DNA from: Chromera velia
Taxonomy: Eukaryota; Sar; Chromeraceae
Direction of reading: 5' to 3'
Length of the DNA stretch: 62,809 nucleotides
NCBI GenBank assembly: GCA_018398765.1
Contig: JAHBMJ010005893.1
Location: forward strand, 1-62,809
Under the pieces are notes generated by a model. It saw nothing but the letters and a program-made list of their open reading frames with translations, was not told where the DNA came from and searched no databases. Positions 1 through 11,291 of this stretch are shown piece by piece (the first letter of the stretch is position 1; the number at the start of each line of letters is the position of its first letter). A program made the translations under genes and the position numbers.

Positions 1-1
1 G

Positions 2-2456
2 CGTGTCTCCACCTCCTCTCCAAGCTCTTCACCCCACCCCCTTCACCACCAACGCCCCCCCCACCCCCCACCCCGTGTCTCTTCACATAACCCCCAGGCA
101 GCTGTCCAACCACATCACCCAAATTCCATCTGGGACCACGCCGACCGTTCCTCTCCCTCTGCCCCCGTCTCCTCCAACCCCCCTAGTGGTGACATGAGCG
201 AACCGCACAGCACCGCTCCACAGGGATCTCTCCGAGCATCCCACATGCACTCGCATGTAAAGGAAGCCGGAGGAGGCCCTCCACTTCACCCCCTCAAACC
301 GCATCTTTCTGCAGAATCCTCTTCAGCTGCGAGGCAGTCCAGACCAGACCCTCACCAGCACAGAGAGAGAGGCCAAGGAGATATGCAATGGGAATATGCG
401 GGTGGTGTCATGCACAAGACAGAGAAGGAGAAAGAGCAACTGCCGTCTTCATTCCCACACACACAGCAGTCCTTTTCTTCAACTGAGTTCGGAATTGACT
501 TTAGGCCTTCAGGCTTCAACGCAGCAGTCGGAGGTCCTCCTTCTTCGTCTGCTTGTGGAGGCGTGAGCGCTGCCTCCCCTGTGAGTACTGCAGTCTCTGT
601 CTCCGTCTCCGGGATGAAAACATCTCACAGGGATGGGGGTGGAAAACGGATGAGTGGTGAGGGTCTCATCGGACACGGAGAGGCGGTTGCCCCTCTTCCC
701 GCACCGGCCTACGGAGTGCCCCCCCTGTCTCCAGCCGAATCGTCATGTGCCGCAAGGTCCCTAGGATCTCACAGGTCCCACACGCACACACCCAGCAACC
801 CACTGCTCCACCCACCCCACGCCTATGGAGCGTCCCCCGTGGTTGAAGAGAGAAGAACTTTGCCCCCCGTGGGTCCTTCCTCGTCTTCCATTTCACCCAG
901 CAGTAGCGCAGGGAGCGGTAGACCGGGAACGGGTCCCATCACGCCCAGCAGATCATGTCTCGGGGGTCCTCCCACAGATGTGCCCCCCCATCTCCCTCAT
1001 GCCGCCGCCACGAGGAACCTGAGCAGCAGCACCTTTGCTGTGTCCTCACAAGTCCCCCTGCATCAGCAAACCCGTCGTGCAGTCCCCACAGCAGAAACAC
1101 CGGGGACCTACTGCGAAGACCAAGCCCAGGCGACGGCAGCCCAACAGCAGCAGTCGTACCGCCACCACCACCAGCATTTCGCGGTGGAACCTGAAGGAAC
1201 GATGACCTCTGTTTCTTCGCTTTCTGACAGCAGGAAAGGCACCAATGGGTACTCGACTGTATCCGAATCCCACACCCACTCTGATATTTGGGGGCCGAGG
1301 GTGGGTTTGAGTGCACACAGTGGGAGTAGGGGCATGAACGTAGAGGGCCGACAGATGAGAAGCGGAGGACAGGAGCCGCTTCCCTCTTCCTCGTTTGACG
1401 GACCCAAGAGCTCCACCGACGCACAGGCCCTTTCCGCCTCCCTGGGCCCATCGGGGCTTCACACAGGTCCTGTTGGTGCCCCCTTTCCCCTCCTTTCGAA
1501 AGCCTATTCCCACAGGGAGAGTTCCTCCCATCCTTGTGATGATCTGCAGCAAGGACAAGGGGGTGTTCTGCTTTCTGCTTCCGCTTCTTCACCTGAAGGG
1601 CACGGAGGTCGGGGGGAAGAGTCAGAATCGAGGTTGGGGATGAATACGTCGACATCCTTTTATTCTTTCAGCAGGGAAAGGGAGAGCAATCATCTACCAG
1701 CAGAATCTGTTGTGGCGTTAGGGGGGGATCTGTGGAACCCCCCAACGTCGTCGTCAATGCTGCAGTCCTTGGAAGAGGTCTCTGCGGAGACGGAGCAGTT
1801 CGCAGACCTGCTACGATGTCAGTCAGTCAGTCAGCAACTGGGTGCGGGAAGTCGAAAAAAGGCCTGCCTACCTGCAGCGGTGTTCCGAAACAATTTTGAC
1901 CTTTTGACCTCTGATCTATCTTTTATTAACTCGTGCTGCGTGCCGCCATGCCCCCCCTTTTTTTTCTTCCCTTGCCCCCCGTGTGAGATCTCTTTTTGTT
2001 TTGTTCGTCTGCTAGAGTCGGTGGTATGCAAGTCCTCCTGCCACTCTCCTTTCGTCTGCTTCTCGGACTGTTCATTTGCTTGTTTCTCTTCCCATCTATC
2101 TGCTTGCAGTGATTGCATCAGGGGGGAATCCAGACCCGTTGGGAGAGACAGCTGCTTCTTCACTGTCCAAGTAAACGCCCAGCCTGGATGTGCGCGAGAT
2201 GAAACGGACAGCAGAGGAGGGGAGAGGAGAGGAGAAGAGAGACAAGGTGGGGGTTCGTTTTGTTTTGACGTAGAGCAGACAGGAGATTTGGTTTGTGAAG
2301 GAAGAGGGGACTGACGGGGAGAGGAAATGGACACAGAGGAAGAGAGAGCGATCCTCTCCCCCCCGTCCTCCCTCCCTCTCTCGTACTCACTGCTCTTTCC
2401 ATCTTAGCCTGCTGGACACATCCTTGCACATCTCATCTCAAACGTGCGCGAGCTGA
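2..2456 (+). CDS. Ser/Pro/His-rich low-complexity protein, 5' end outside the window
   Basis: The frame is open from the window edge, so the 5' end is missing; the first ATG inside is at 194. I join 2-1817, 2110-2170 and 2408-2456. The donor follows 1817 (GTCAGT, phase 1), the acceptor CAG precedes 2110, the donor GTAAAC follows 2170 (phase 2) and the acceptor TAG precedes 2408. The joined frame ends with TGA at 2454-2456, about 641 residues within the window. The bulk is Ser, Pro, Gly, His and Gln rich and probably disordered. Only the C-terminus looks folded: an amphipathic helix (SLEEVSAETEQFADLLR) runs on across the splice into LIASGGNPDPLGETAASS and SNLLDTSLHISSQTCAS. I recognise no domain and infer no function. 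Unspliced, the large exon would read on to 2314 through intron-like pyrimidine tracts, so the spliced version is preferred. Confidence 0.6.
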
Positions 2457-5400
2457 CTGATGACTTATTTAGTAGGGGAGAAAACAGGGAAGGGGGGGGG
2501 GGTCATTTAGGCACTAGCCAAGCAAGAAAGGAAGGAAAGGAGGGAGATGGGGGATTCTAAGTGGCCAGGTGGAGTATGGAAAAGACCGTTCATTCATTTA
2601 TTGCATGCTGGACTATCTGTCTGTGTGCATGTCCAAATGCCTTCTTCCTTCATGCGTTTGTTGTTTCCTTCTCGTCTCCCGGGTCGGTCGGTGGGTGGGG
2701 CATTTGGTGGATTGGATGATTTGATCGAGGGAGGAGGCGTTCGTTCGATGAATTGGGGGGTTCGTGATCATTCCTGATTTATTCTTTGATTGATTGATGA
2801 AAGCTTCCGTTCGTTCACCGTTTTTGTTTGTCTGCTGATGTCGTGCGCCCGCCACATGATTTCTGTCTTCGCATCTCTTCGCATTCCTCACGGGTGATGA
2901 GGAGAAAAGAGAAGTGAAGAGAAGACAAATCTTCTTCGTTGCTTGCCTTGTCAGCACTTGACTGAATTCCATCTGCCTCCATCCCTTGGTGCGTTTGCAA
3001 TTGTACCTCCACTTCAACCGCTTGATCGATAGACTTCCCTTGATGCAGATCTTTCGTTGTCCTGCTGGCATACCTGCCTGTGGGCTTTCCTGTATCGCTC
3101 ACACACTAGGCGGACATGATGCTCGTGTCTCTGTCTGTGTCTGTGTGTGTCCCTGGTTGCTGATTTGCCGAACAGTAAGCACCTCCCTTTCTTCCTTTTT
3201 TTCAGGGACAATTCAGAACGTTGGCCTATCCTTCCTGTGCAAAGGGGGGGAGGGGTGTGTAGACTGCTTCCAAAGGTAGAAGAAAGAGATGCAACAAACG
3301 CGAAGGCTGCTGTAGAAGGACGAAGGAGTTTTCTGGAAGGGGAGCGCTCAGTTGAGGCGGGTCCCTTTTGGGGTGGTTGGAGGAACAGGGATAGGCTTGG
3401 AAGACTGTTCAAGGTTCGAGGGAAGGAAAAGAGAGAAAGAAACAAGGAAGTGAAAGGACGATCAAGTGGCTTTTGGATGGCGAAAGGGGGAGTGGGTGTT
3501 GCCCTCTCCTTCCCTTTCGGCCTCCCTTACTTTCTTTGCCGTTTTGTCCGTTGTTTACTGGTAACGCTAGAGGCCCAATGATTGGCCTCTTTTAACAGTC
3601 ACCGACCAGGCACATGCAAGCAGGTGATTCTGTATGTGTCTGGACGGCGCTGGCTGTTTTTTGTTGCTCTGATCAGTCAGGTTGCATGGGTTTTGTTTGA
3701 GTTTCTGCCTTTCCAACCTGGCTGCTTTTTTTGTACGACTGTAGACGAGATGGAAAAAGAAAGAAAGAAAGAATGAATGAGTGAATGACCCATACACCTA
3801 TCTGCCTATACCATTGAGCAAAGAGGGGGCAGTAGGAGGATGCTGGAATTTCATCTGAAAGAGACAAGAAGAAGAGAGAGAGAGAGACATAGAGAGATGG
3901 ATGCATGTAAGTGAAATGAAATTTCAATGAACGATCAACGCTTGCGGGAATGAATGGGTGTAAGCAAATATGGAAGGGCAATCTTGTCTTGAAGAAGACA
4001 CCTTCAATGCAGACAGACAGCGGAGACTTCAACGGACGAACAGACAAAAAGCCAGACAACCAACTGAACTTGTTTGTTGGTCAAATATTTCGTATCATCG
4101 GGACATCCGAGTCTGAGCCTGTGGGGGTGTTTTCTTCGCTTCCCATGCGCTCCGTAACGCTCTCTTTGTTGGTTGGCTTTTGCTCTGTCGTTGGTCGGTT
4201 GATTTCTCCCATGATTGCTTGCTTGGTTGTGGCTGTTCATTCTTCCCCTTCCGCTCACAATCGGCACTCGCTCCCCCCCGTCCCTGTGCATTACATCTAC
4301 CTGCTCGGCGTCTTCTCCTCCCTTTCTTGTTTATTCCCCTTTTTGTGCTGAAATAAGAGCAGGGCGAGAAACAAGAAAGATGAGAAAAACGACGGGTCCG
4401 CAAGCAAAGGTAGACTGAAGGAACAATAAGAAAGGGACAAAGTAGAGAGGGGTTAATTCTTTTCAAAAGGAAAACTCGTGAGATGCATGAGGCCTACAAA
4501 TGAGTGCAAGAGGGCCTGCTTGCTTGGTAGATGCATATGTTTTTGGAGTTGCTCGTTGATGTTGTGAGAGGCGGTTTTCTTGGCTGGCGGGAAGGAAGAA
4601 GAATGAAAGAAAGAGAATGAGTGATGCTGCTCATTGTTGAAACGTCGTGGGGGGCATGACCAATGGAGAAGTTTAGGAAAGAGGAGCAAGATGAGGGAAG
4701 GGAAAGAAGAGTAGAAACGAGTGGAGGGACCGATGGCTTCGTTCGTTGAATCGTCCCTTCAACTTTCGTTCCTTCGTTCCTTCTCTCTTTGGTTGGTTGA
4801 ATGAAGTTTCTGTTCCTCGTCTTTCTCGTCTTTTTTCTTTCTTTCTTTCATTCTGTAGGCGGACCTGTGACGAGAGATTCGCTTTCTCCTTTCCTCCATT
4901 CCTTCCATCCTTCCTTTGCGTCTCTGCAGTAACGATTCGGACTCTTCATTCATTCGAGAGTGACAGAGAGAGACAGAGGAGGGGGGGGGATTTAGGGTAA
5001 GGCTTCAATGAGCTGTTGAACGAATCGTAGAGAGACTTCTCTCCTCTCCGGTCCTTCTGCCTCTCTGTCTCTCTTCACTCCCCCTTCTCTTAAAGCAGGT
5101 TGATCGAAGGAAACCGTTTTTCCTTTCCTTCCAACCGTCGAATCGCTGAGTGCTTTTCGTTCGTGTAGCGCTGGTTGCTGGCTGGAGGAAGATGAGGAGA
5201 ATAGAACGTTGTACACAAATCAATCAAAAGAGTAACGCTGGTGGGAGAGCGGTGGCAGAGGAGTGGAATGGAACGATGTCGATGGTCAAGCAAGAGCCCG
5301 TAGATACGGATTGTTCAAGTAACGCTTCTTTCTGGTGGAAGAGGATGCAAAGGAAGATACAAGAGCAATTAAGTGGATGAATGTGGAGGGAGTTCGTCCA

Positions 5401-8400
5401 CTTCGAGCTGCAGATTGTTCTCGATCTTCGCTGCCGTTTTGATTCCTGACTGTTTTTGCTGGTTGAGGAGAGAATGCTACCGAAGAGCGGTAGGACTGAG
5501 GAGTATGTTGGTAGATGTAACGCTGACGAGGGTCTTCCTTCCTTCTTTGGGTACTCTCGTTCTTTTCTCAATCCAATCTTGCTTGTCTTGATGCATGCAT
5601 GCATCCATGCAGCAGAGGCTTGTACCCTCCCTCCGGTAGCCGTGCAGATTGTCCGTCTGTCTTCTCTGTGGATGGCGGAGGGAGAGTTTTTTCCGTTCTA
5701 CACAAGGGGGTGTGAGTGATCAATTTGTTACTAGTTTTTTCGGGGGAGGGCTGCAAGTTAAGTTCGTCAGACCCCCCCTCGTTTTGTGGTCTGGATTGTG
5801 TAGTTGTCGAGGGGGGTACTTACTTCTCCTTTCACACTTTCGGTCCCGTTGTTCCCCTTTTTTCTGTGTTCCTAGTTTCTTTCTTTCTTTCTTTTTTTCT
5901 TTCTTTTCTTCCTTACTTCCTTTCTTTTCTTTCTTTCTTTCTTTCTTTCCTTCCTTTCTTTCTTTCTTTTTTTCCGTCTGTCTGTCTGTTGGAAAAGAGA
6001 GAGAACATGTCAAACGGAGACGGCAGAGAGAGAGGGAAAAAACACAAAAAGACCTGTCCGTCTGAAGGACTGTCTGACTGCCTTCCTGCAACAGGCTCCT
6101 CAGTGTCCTTTCACGTCTCTTTTGGTTGGAATGTGCAATGCAGGAAGGAAGGAGAAAAGTCTGCCGGAACCGCGACCATGCAGTGTCTCGTTCTATCCCC
6201 GTCTTCCTGTGCATCTGGCGGTCTTTTTCTCTCTCCCTCGTTCCCTCACTGTCTGCCTGTCTTCTCTGTCGATTTCTTGCATCCCCTCTTTCTCTAACTT
6301 GACTTCTCTCTCTGCTGTCCATTGCCTTCCCTGAATCTGCTGTTTGATGTTGTCTACGGGAGGGAAGGGGGGAAAAGGGACAGGAGAATTTCCTTCTTCC
6401 TTCCTGTATGTTTAATTGTGGTTGAATGAAGAGTTTTTTCGTTACCAAGCTCTGTCGTGCAGAAGCGAGAGGGACCTAGCTCGCAACTCTCCTGCTGTGC
6501 TGGGCTTCGTTTGGCTTGGCCGACTGTAAGGGGCGCTCTTTCTTTTCTTTCCTTCCTTCCTTCCTTCCTTCCTTCTGTCGGTCGGTTTTATTCTGTTCAG
6601 TTCTGTTCTTTCTTGCGTGTGTGTGTGTGTGTGTGTGTGGTCGTGACTGATTATTTTTGAAGATTCGAGTCGACCCTTCAAGACTTTGGCTTTTTCTTAC
6701 CTCCCCTGCCCGCAATAATTGTTTCTACTCTGACAACTTTCTGTCTGTCTGTCTGTCTGTCTGTCTGCTGAGTGGCAGGATGACAATACGAAGACTTTTG
6801 TTTTTTTCTGAGGTGCGTGGGGAAAAAGAGGAGTGCTTTTTCCTTCCCCCCCAGTGTTCCTCACTGTACTAAACTGCCTCCTGTCTCACGGGAGGCAACA
6901 GAAGGGAAAACTCGTTGAGGCTTTGGGATAAAAAGACACGCAGGGGAGGGAAAACCTGCAAGAAAGAACGAATGAAATAAAGAAAAAGGTCATGGAGGGG
7001 TTGACCCCCGACGCGCCATACCTTTTCAGTGTGCAGATATTCTTTTCTCCCGAAGACACAAGAAAGAATTGATCCAGCAAAACCCCAGAGCCAGAGAGGG
7101 CGAGAGAGAGAGCATCGAACGAACCTCTCATTTGAATGAAACGGGAGGTCGTCTGAGGGACTGATCACACGAGAGCTCCCATTCTTGTCCCTTCCAGCCG
7201 ATCCAATTAGGAGAGATGGTACACAAAATGACCGACCGAAGAGAGCCGAGCCAGCCTTTTTGCTACTTGTTGCAACCAAAAAGACAGAAGAGGGACAGAA
7301 GCCTTCTGTCTGACTTTGCAAATGTTTGCCTGTCTTAAGAAGAAAAGCACAAGGAGGAAGAAGTGAATGAAGTCTTTCGTCATGGGCGTGTGACTGTGAC
7401 TGTGGCCGTGAGCGGTTAGCGTCCCCTCCTTCTCAACCGGGAGGATTCACTGGGACCCCAGCCCACTGCCCTCTTATGGGCCCAACAAGGGCGTATGTGG
7501 GGGACGGAGAGGATAAGTAAGCAATGCAGTATAAAGAAGATAAAGGAACAAAAAGGAACTGAAGGGAGACGGACACGCGATGCCCTCCCTTCCGGCTCCC
7601 TCCCTCTCTCATTCAGTATTCATTCAATCGGGTTTTCTGTACGAATTGTTGAATTCTCTCTGCATGCAATTGCACAGCCAGGAGGGAGGGCGAACACTCT
7701 GTAGGGGCCCGGGTAGCGGGTAGCTGTCCCGTGCAGTCATGGGAGACGAAAAGGAAGCAAGGAATCTCAGTAGCTTATTTGAGAAAGACTCGAGATGGAA
7801 TGTAGGCAGGAGGGGATCATTGACTTTTGGAAGCCGTCGTTTTGTGTGGTCATTTTCCCTTAGAAGGAAGGAAGGAAGGAACCGTGTTCACGTCTTGACT
7901 TAATTGTCTGCATGAACGTGTGGAGTTGTCTGTCTGCACCATCTCTCTCTGTGTGTGTGTCTGTCTGCCTGTCTGTCTGTGAAACGCATGCATGGGAAAA
8001 CAATATGTGCTGTCGTGCGTGTGATCAATCAAGGCGTTCATGGTTGTCTGGCAGGATGGACGGATGGATGGATGCCGATCGATCTTGACTGATGATGAGG
8101 CCATTCTTTTTAGATCGGAAGGTTGTTGGCTTATCTGCATGTGTGATCGTTTTCTTGCGTACTTGATTTCTTTCCTCCATTCTTTTTCTTCTTCCGTTTC
8201 TTTCACTTCCTTCACGCCGCTACGGATTGGTTCGCGCTGTAACGTATTCACCCATGCAGAGAAGTCGAGAAGGGACAAGTGCTCCCCCCCTTGTTCGTTC
8301 GTTGGGTGTCTGCCTTTTTTTCAGTTCGTTCACTCTTTCTTCCTTACTTTGACGGTAAGGTTCTGTGCGTGCTGCTGTGCCGGTCCGCAGTTTGGCGTTG

Positions 8401-9960
8401 CCTTGCGAGCTTCCTCTTTTCCTCTTCGTCATTCCACGTCTCCATTTCTATTCCTTCCTTGACATCTGGTTCTTCGTCTGGTTGACTGACTATTTTTTTG
8501 ACCTCAGGCTTCGGCTGCTGTTTTTTTCTCTGCTGCTTCTTTCCACGCCGCCTTGATTCAGGACAACATGTGATTTTTCGGGAATCGTGCCTCTTTCTTT
8601 TCCTTCCGCGAAAGGGACGATGGGGGGGTCTCTCGCACGTCGCAGAGCAACTTTTCGAAAGCTTGGAGGAGGAAAGAAAGTGTCTTTGTTGCTGTTGCTG
8701 CTGCTGCTGTCATGTTCATGTTGTTGGTCTTCTTTTTCTTTTTGTTTTCTCAAGCTGGTGCTGGGTGGAATGAGTGAGGCCTCGTGCCTCGTTCTGACTG
8801 GTCGAGAGGAGAACGTTGCACTCAGAAGTCCGTTTGTCGGTCCGACCTTGTGACCCTTTTTTTGTGCCATTCCTTGTCTCTCTTTTCACGGTCGGCCGGT
8901 CAAATTGCCGTTTAGCCGTTCTCCTTGATCTTTTTTTTTCGTCTGTGTAAAATACATATGCAGGTCCTCGTCTTGTTTGAATCTATGCTTAATTTTGTAG
9001 GGAGAGGGGCTGAAAGAGGGAAAGGTGAAACACGACCGGGACACGAAAAGCCGTATACCTACATATGTCCGGTGAGCTCACGCAGTTGGAGACCTGGAGC
9101 TTTCTTTGTTTTGGTCCATCCATCAGGATCCCCTTGCTGGATTCCCTCGTTGTTTGTGCATGATGGTGTGATGAAGGGAGCACACAACGGATGGATGGAG
9201 GAATAAATTCAAATCATCGCCTTAATTCTCTCCATCCATATCCGTCTGCATGGCAGCGTCAGGTTTGGTCTTCTTTTCGGTTCGATTCATTTCTGCCATC
9301 CGTCATTTCATTCGTCCATTGATTGAGCTGCTGCCTGCCTGCCTGCCTGCCTGCCTTCCTGCCTGCTGTCATTCCGTATGAAAGTCAAAATATATATATT
9401 CGTTTGGTGTTGTTTTGGTGTAGTTGCAGAGGGACAAGCAGAGAGGGGGTGGGGAGGGCGAGGGGTGGGTTGCTCAGAGATTGGGGGCTCAAGGTGGTGA
9501 ATCGTTCGCTCTACCTGTCTGAGTGCTCGAATAATGTTGACGTGCTCCGTTACGAGTCTGCTGTGTTTGACGTCCGTCTGATCCTAGGTGTGATTGATCT
9601 CTCCCTGCATGGAATCCGGAAACGGCATGTCTTTTTTTTGCTTCAATTAATTCATGCGGTTTTCCTGTCTGCATGGGTAGTTGCTTTCCTGGCTCCGGGG
9701 ACAAGAATTAAGAAGGAGAGATGGAAGGCTCAGTGCCATTCATCACTTTCTCGTTAGGTTTTTTGGTTTTTTTCGTTGCTCTCTCGTGGTCCCCCGCGCA
9801 GTGCGTGATCGTATCGAATATAAGTGCGTGGGCAGTACATTGAAGAAGAATGGACAGGCAAGCAAATTGGTGTGCGAAAGTACGACAGGCGTACCAGCAA
9901 GATTCGGGCTTTCGCCTTGGCAGTTTGGAAAAAAGCTTAAAAAAGATCTACAAGAAAGAT
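2457..9960. other. Long non-coding, pyrimidine-rich stretch with many microsatellites
   Basis: I find no exon chain here. The plus strand is rich in TTTC, TTCC, TCTG and GT runs. Examples are TTTC/TTCC at 5875-5970, TTCC at 6550-6575, GT at 6614-6640, CTGT at 6740-6770, GGAA at 7863-7882, CTG at 8694-8710 and TGCC at 9332-9357. Reading frames on the minus strand are Lys/Arg/Glu-rich translations of these runs. Part may be the 3' untranslated region of the gene ending at 2456. The composition resembles the introns of the plus-strand genes further along, so undetected small exons cannot be excluded. Confidence 0.5.
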
Positions 9961-10380
9961 AAGCTACAAACCGGGCACGCGCGTTCTAGGACAGAGAACG
10001 TTTATATATAAAAATGTATTTAACCTCAATCTTGTATATAGAATTCATATTTTACTTTAATAATTCTACTAGTAATTTTATGTATACATTAATTGGTCGA
10101 TTGGTTCTGTGCTGGGCTTTCCGGGCTCTTCCGGTTATGTGAAGGTGTTGCTATCGCTCTAGCCACCGCTAAAGGGGCTTGGGATTTAAGCCGAAATATT
10201 TTTTGAGACCCTCGATCCCTCGCGGGACCACATACCAAATCTTATACACCGGACGCAAACACACTGAGTTAAGTTAACGCAGTGTAAGTGCCACAGCTTT
10301 TAACGTTTTAATATGGTTTTATCAACTACAGCTAGGCCGGAGCTGGTTGTTGCATAATCTTAGTTGATCGATCTGTTCTA

Positions 10381-11291
10381 CACTGAAACTGTAGTGTAAC
10401 ACAATTCAAATTATGACATAATACCCTATACACTAGTACTAGTGACACAAATAATTGTGTCACAATAGGTGTGATAAAATAGTTAGAGTAAGTAAGGTAT
10501 AATAAAATTATTAGACAAAAATTGAAGTGATCCTAGACTTTTAAAGTGACTAGATTGAAATCTTCAGAGTCGTTGAAGTTTAGACTCACCTCATTCACTC
10601 GATCAGTCACCTCACTCACTCACTCACTCACTCACTTACTCACTCACCTCCCTCATTCATCCCACCCACCCACTCACTCACTCACTTCACTCACTTACCC
10701 CACCCACCCACTCATTCACTTACCTCACTCACTCACTCACTCACTCACTCACTCCCTCAAACAATGACATTCACTCACTCACCTCACTCATGCACTCACT
10801 CACCCCACTCATCCCACTCACCTTACTGACCTCAAGCTCATTCACTTCACTCACTCACTTACTCACTCACCCGCTCGCACTGGAGAAGAGCAAGGAAGGG
10901 GTACGCAGCGGTTTCTAGAGCGGTCCAGGCATAAACTGCTGCTTGGGAGTGTTGCAATCCCTTGGGAGATGCTGGTAGTCTACAATGAGGCAAGACATGG
11001 CTTGACGGTTTCGGCTTGCATGGCTAAGGTTGCGCTGCATAGTTTGCATGAGTTTCCCTAGGAGTTTGTGCACAGCTGTACGTTTTTCTCGTGAGGTCAT
11101 GCATACAGGCTTTGTTCATGCGTGCATGTGCGCATACACTCCACACATACGCTCTACAACTATTTTTTCATACATAAGTGTGATTTAATTAAATGAGTCA
11201 AAAGTTCTTAAAATTAGAGTTAGTGTTTCACAAATCATTGTGACACAAAAAATTCTAGAATTTCTCCTTGTGACACACTATAGTTCCAGTG
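10381..11291. mobile_element. Inverted-repeat element (MITE-like) enclosing a CACT satellite
   Basis: The left end reads CACTGAAACTGTAGTGTAAC. The right end is its imperfect inverse (TTGTGACACACTATAGTTCC followed by AGTG). I count about 22 of 26 matching positions by eye. Both ends are flanked by TA (10379-10380 and 11292-11293), which suits a TA target duplication. Inside, 10590-10875 is a degenerate CACT/CACC satellite. A 9-bp perfect palindrome with arms GTGACACAA and TTGTGTCAC lies at 10441-10462. No transposase frame is visible, so the element would be non-autonomous. Confidence 0.45.
10590..10875. repeat. Degenerate CACT/CACC satellite
   Basis: The stretch is nearly all short CACT, CACC and CATT words with interruptions. 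The plus-strand reading frame across it gives only Thr/His/Ser/Leu repeats and is not a gene. Confidence 0.85.

Noticed and set aside
5720-6448. 242-residue minus-strand frame rich in Lys and Glu
   Set aside because: It is the translation of TTTC/TTCC microsatellites on the other strand, with no motif and no exon partners.
6869-7321. 150-residue minus-strand frame
   Set aside because: Ordinary composition in parts, but no recognisable motif, no splice-linked neighbours and no support beyond its length.
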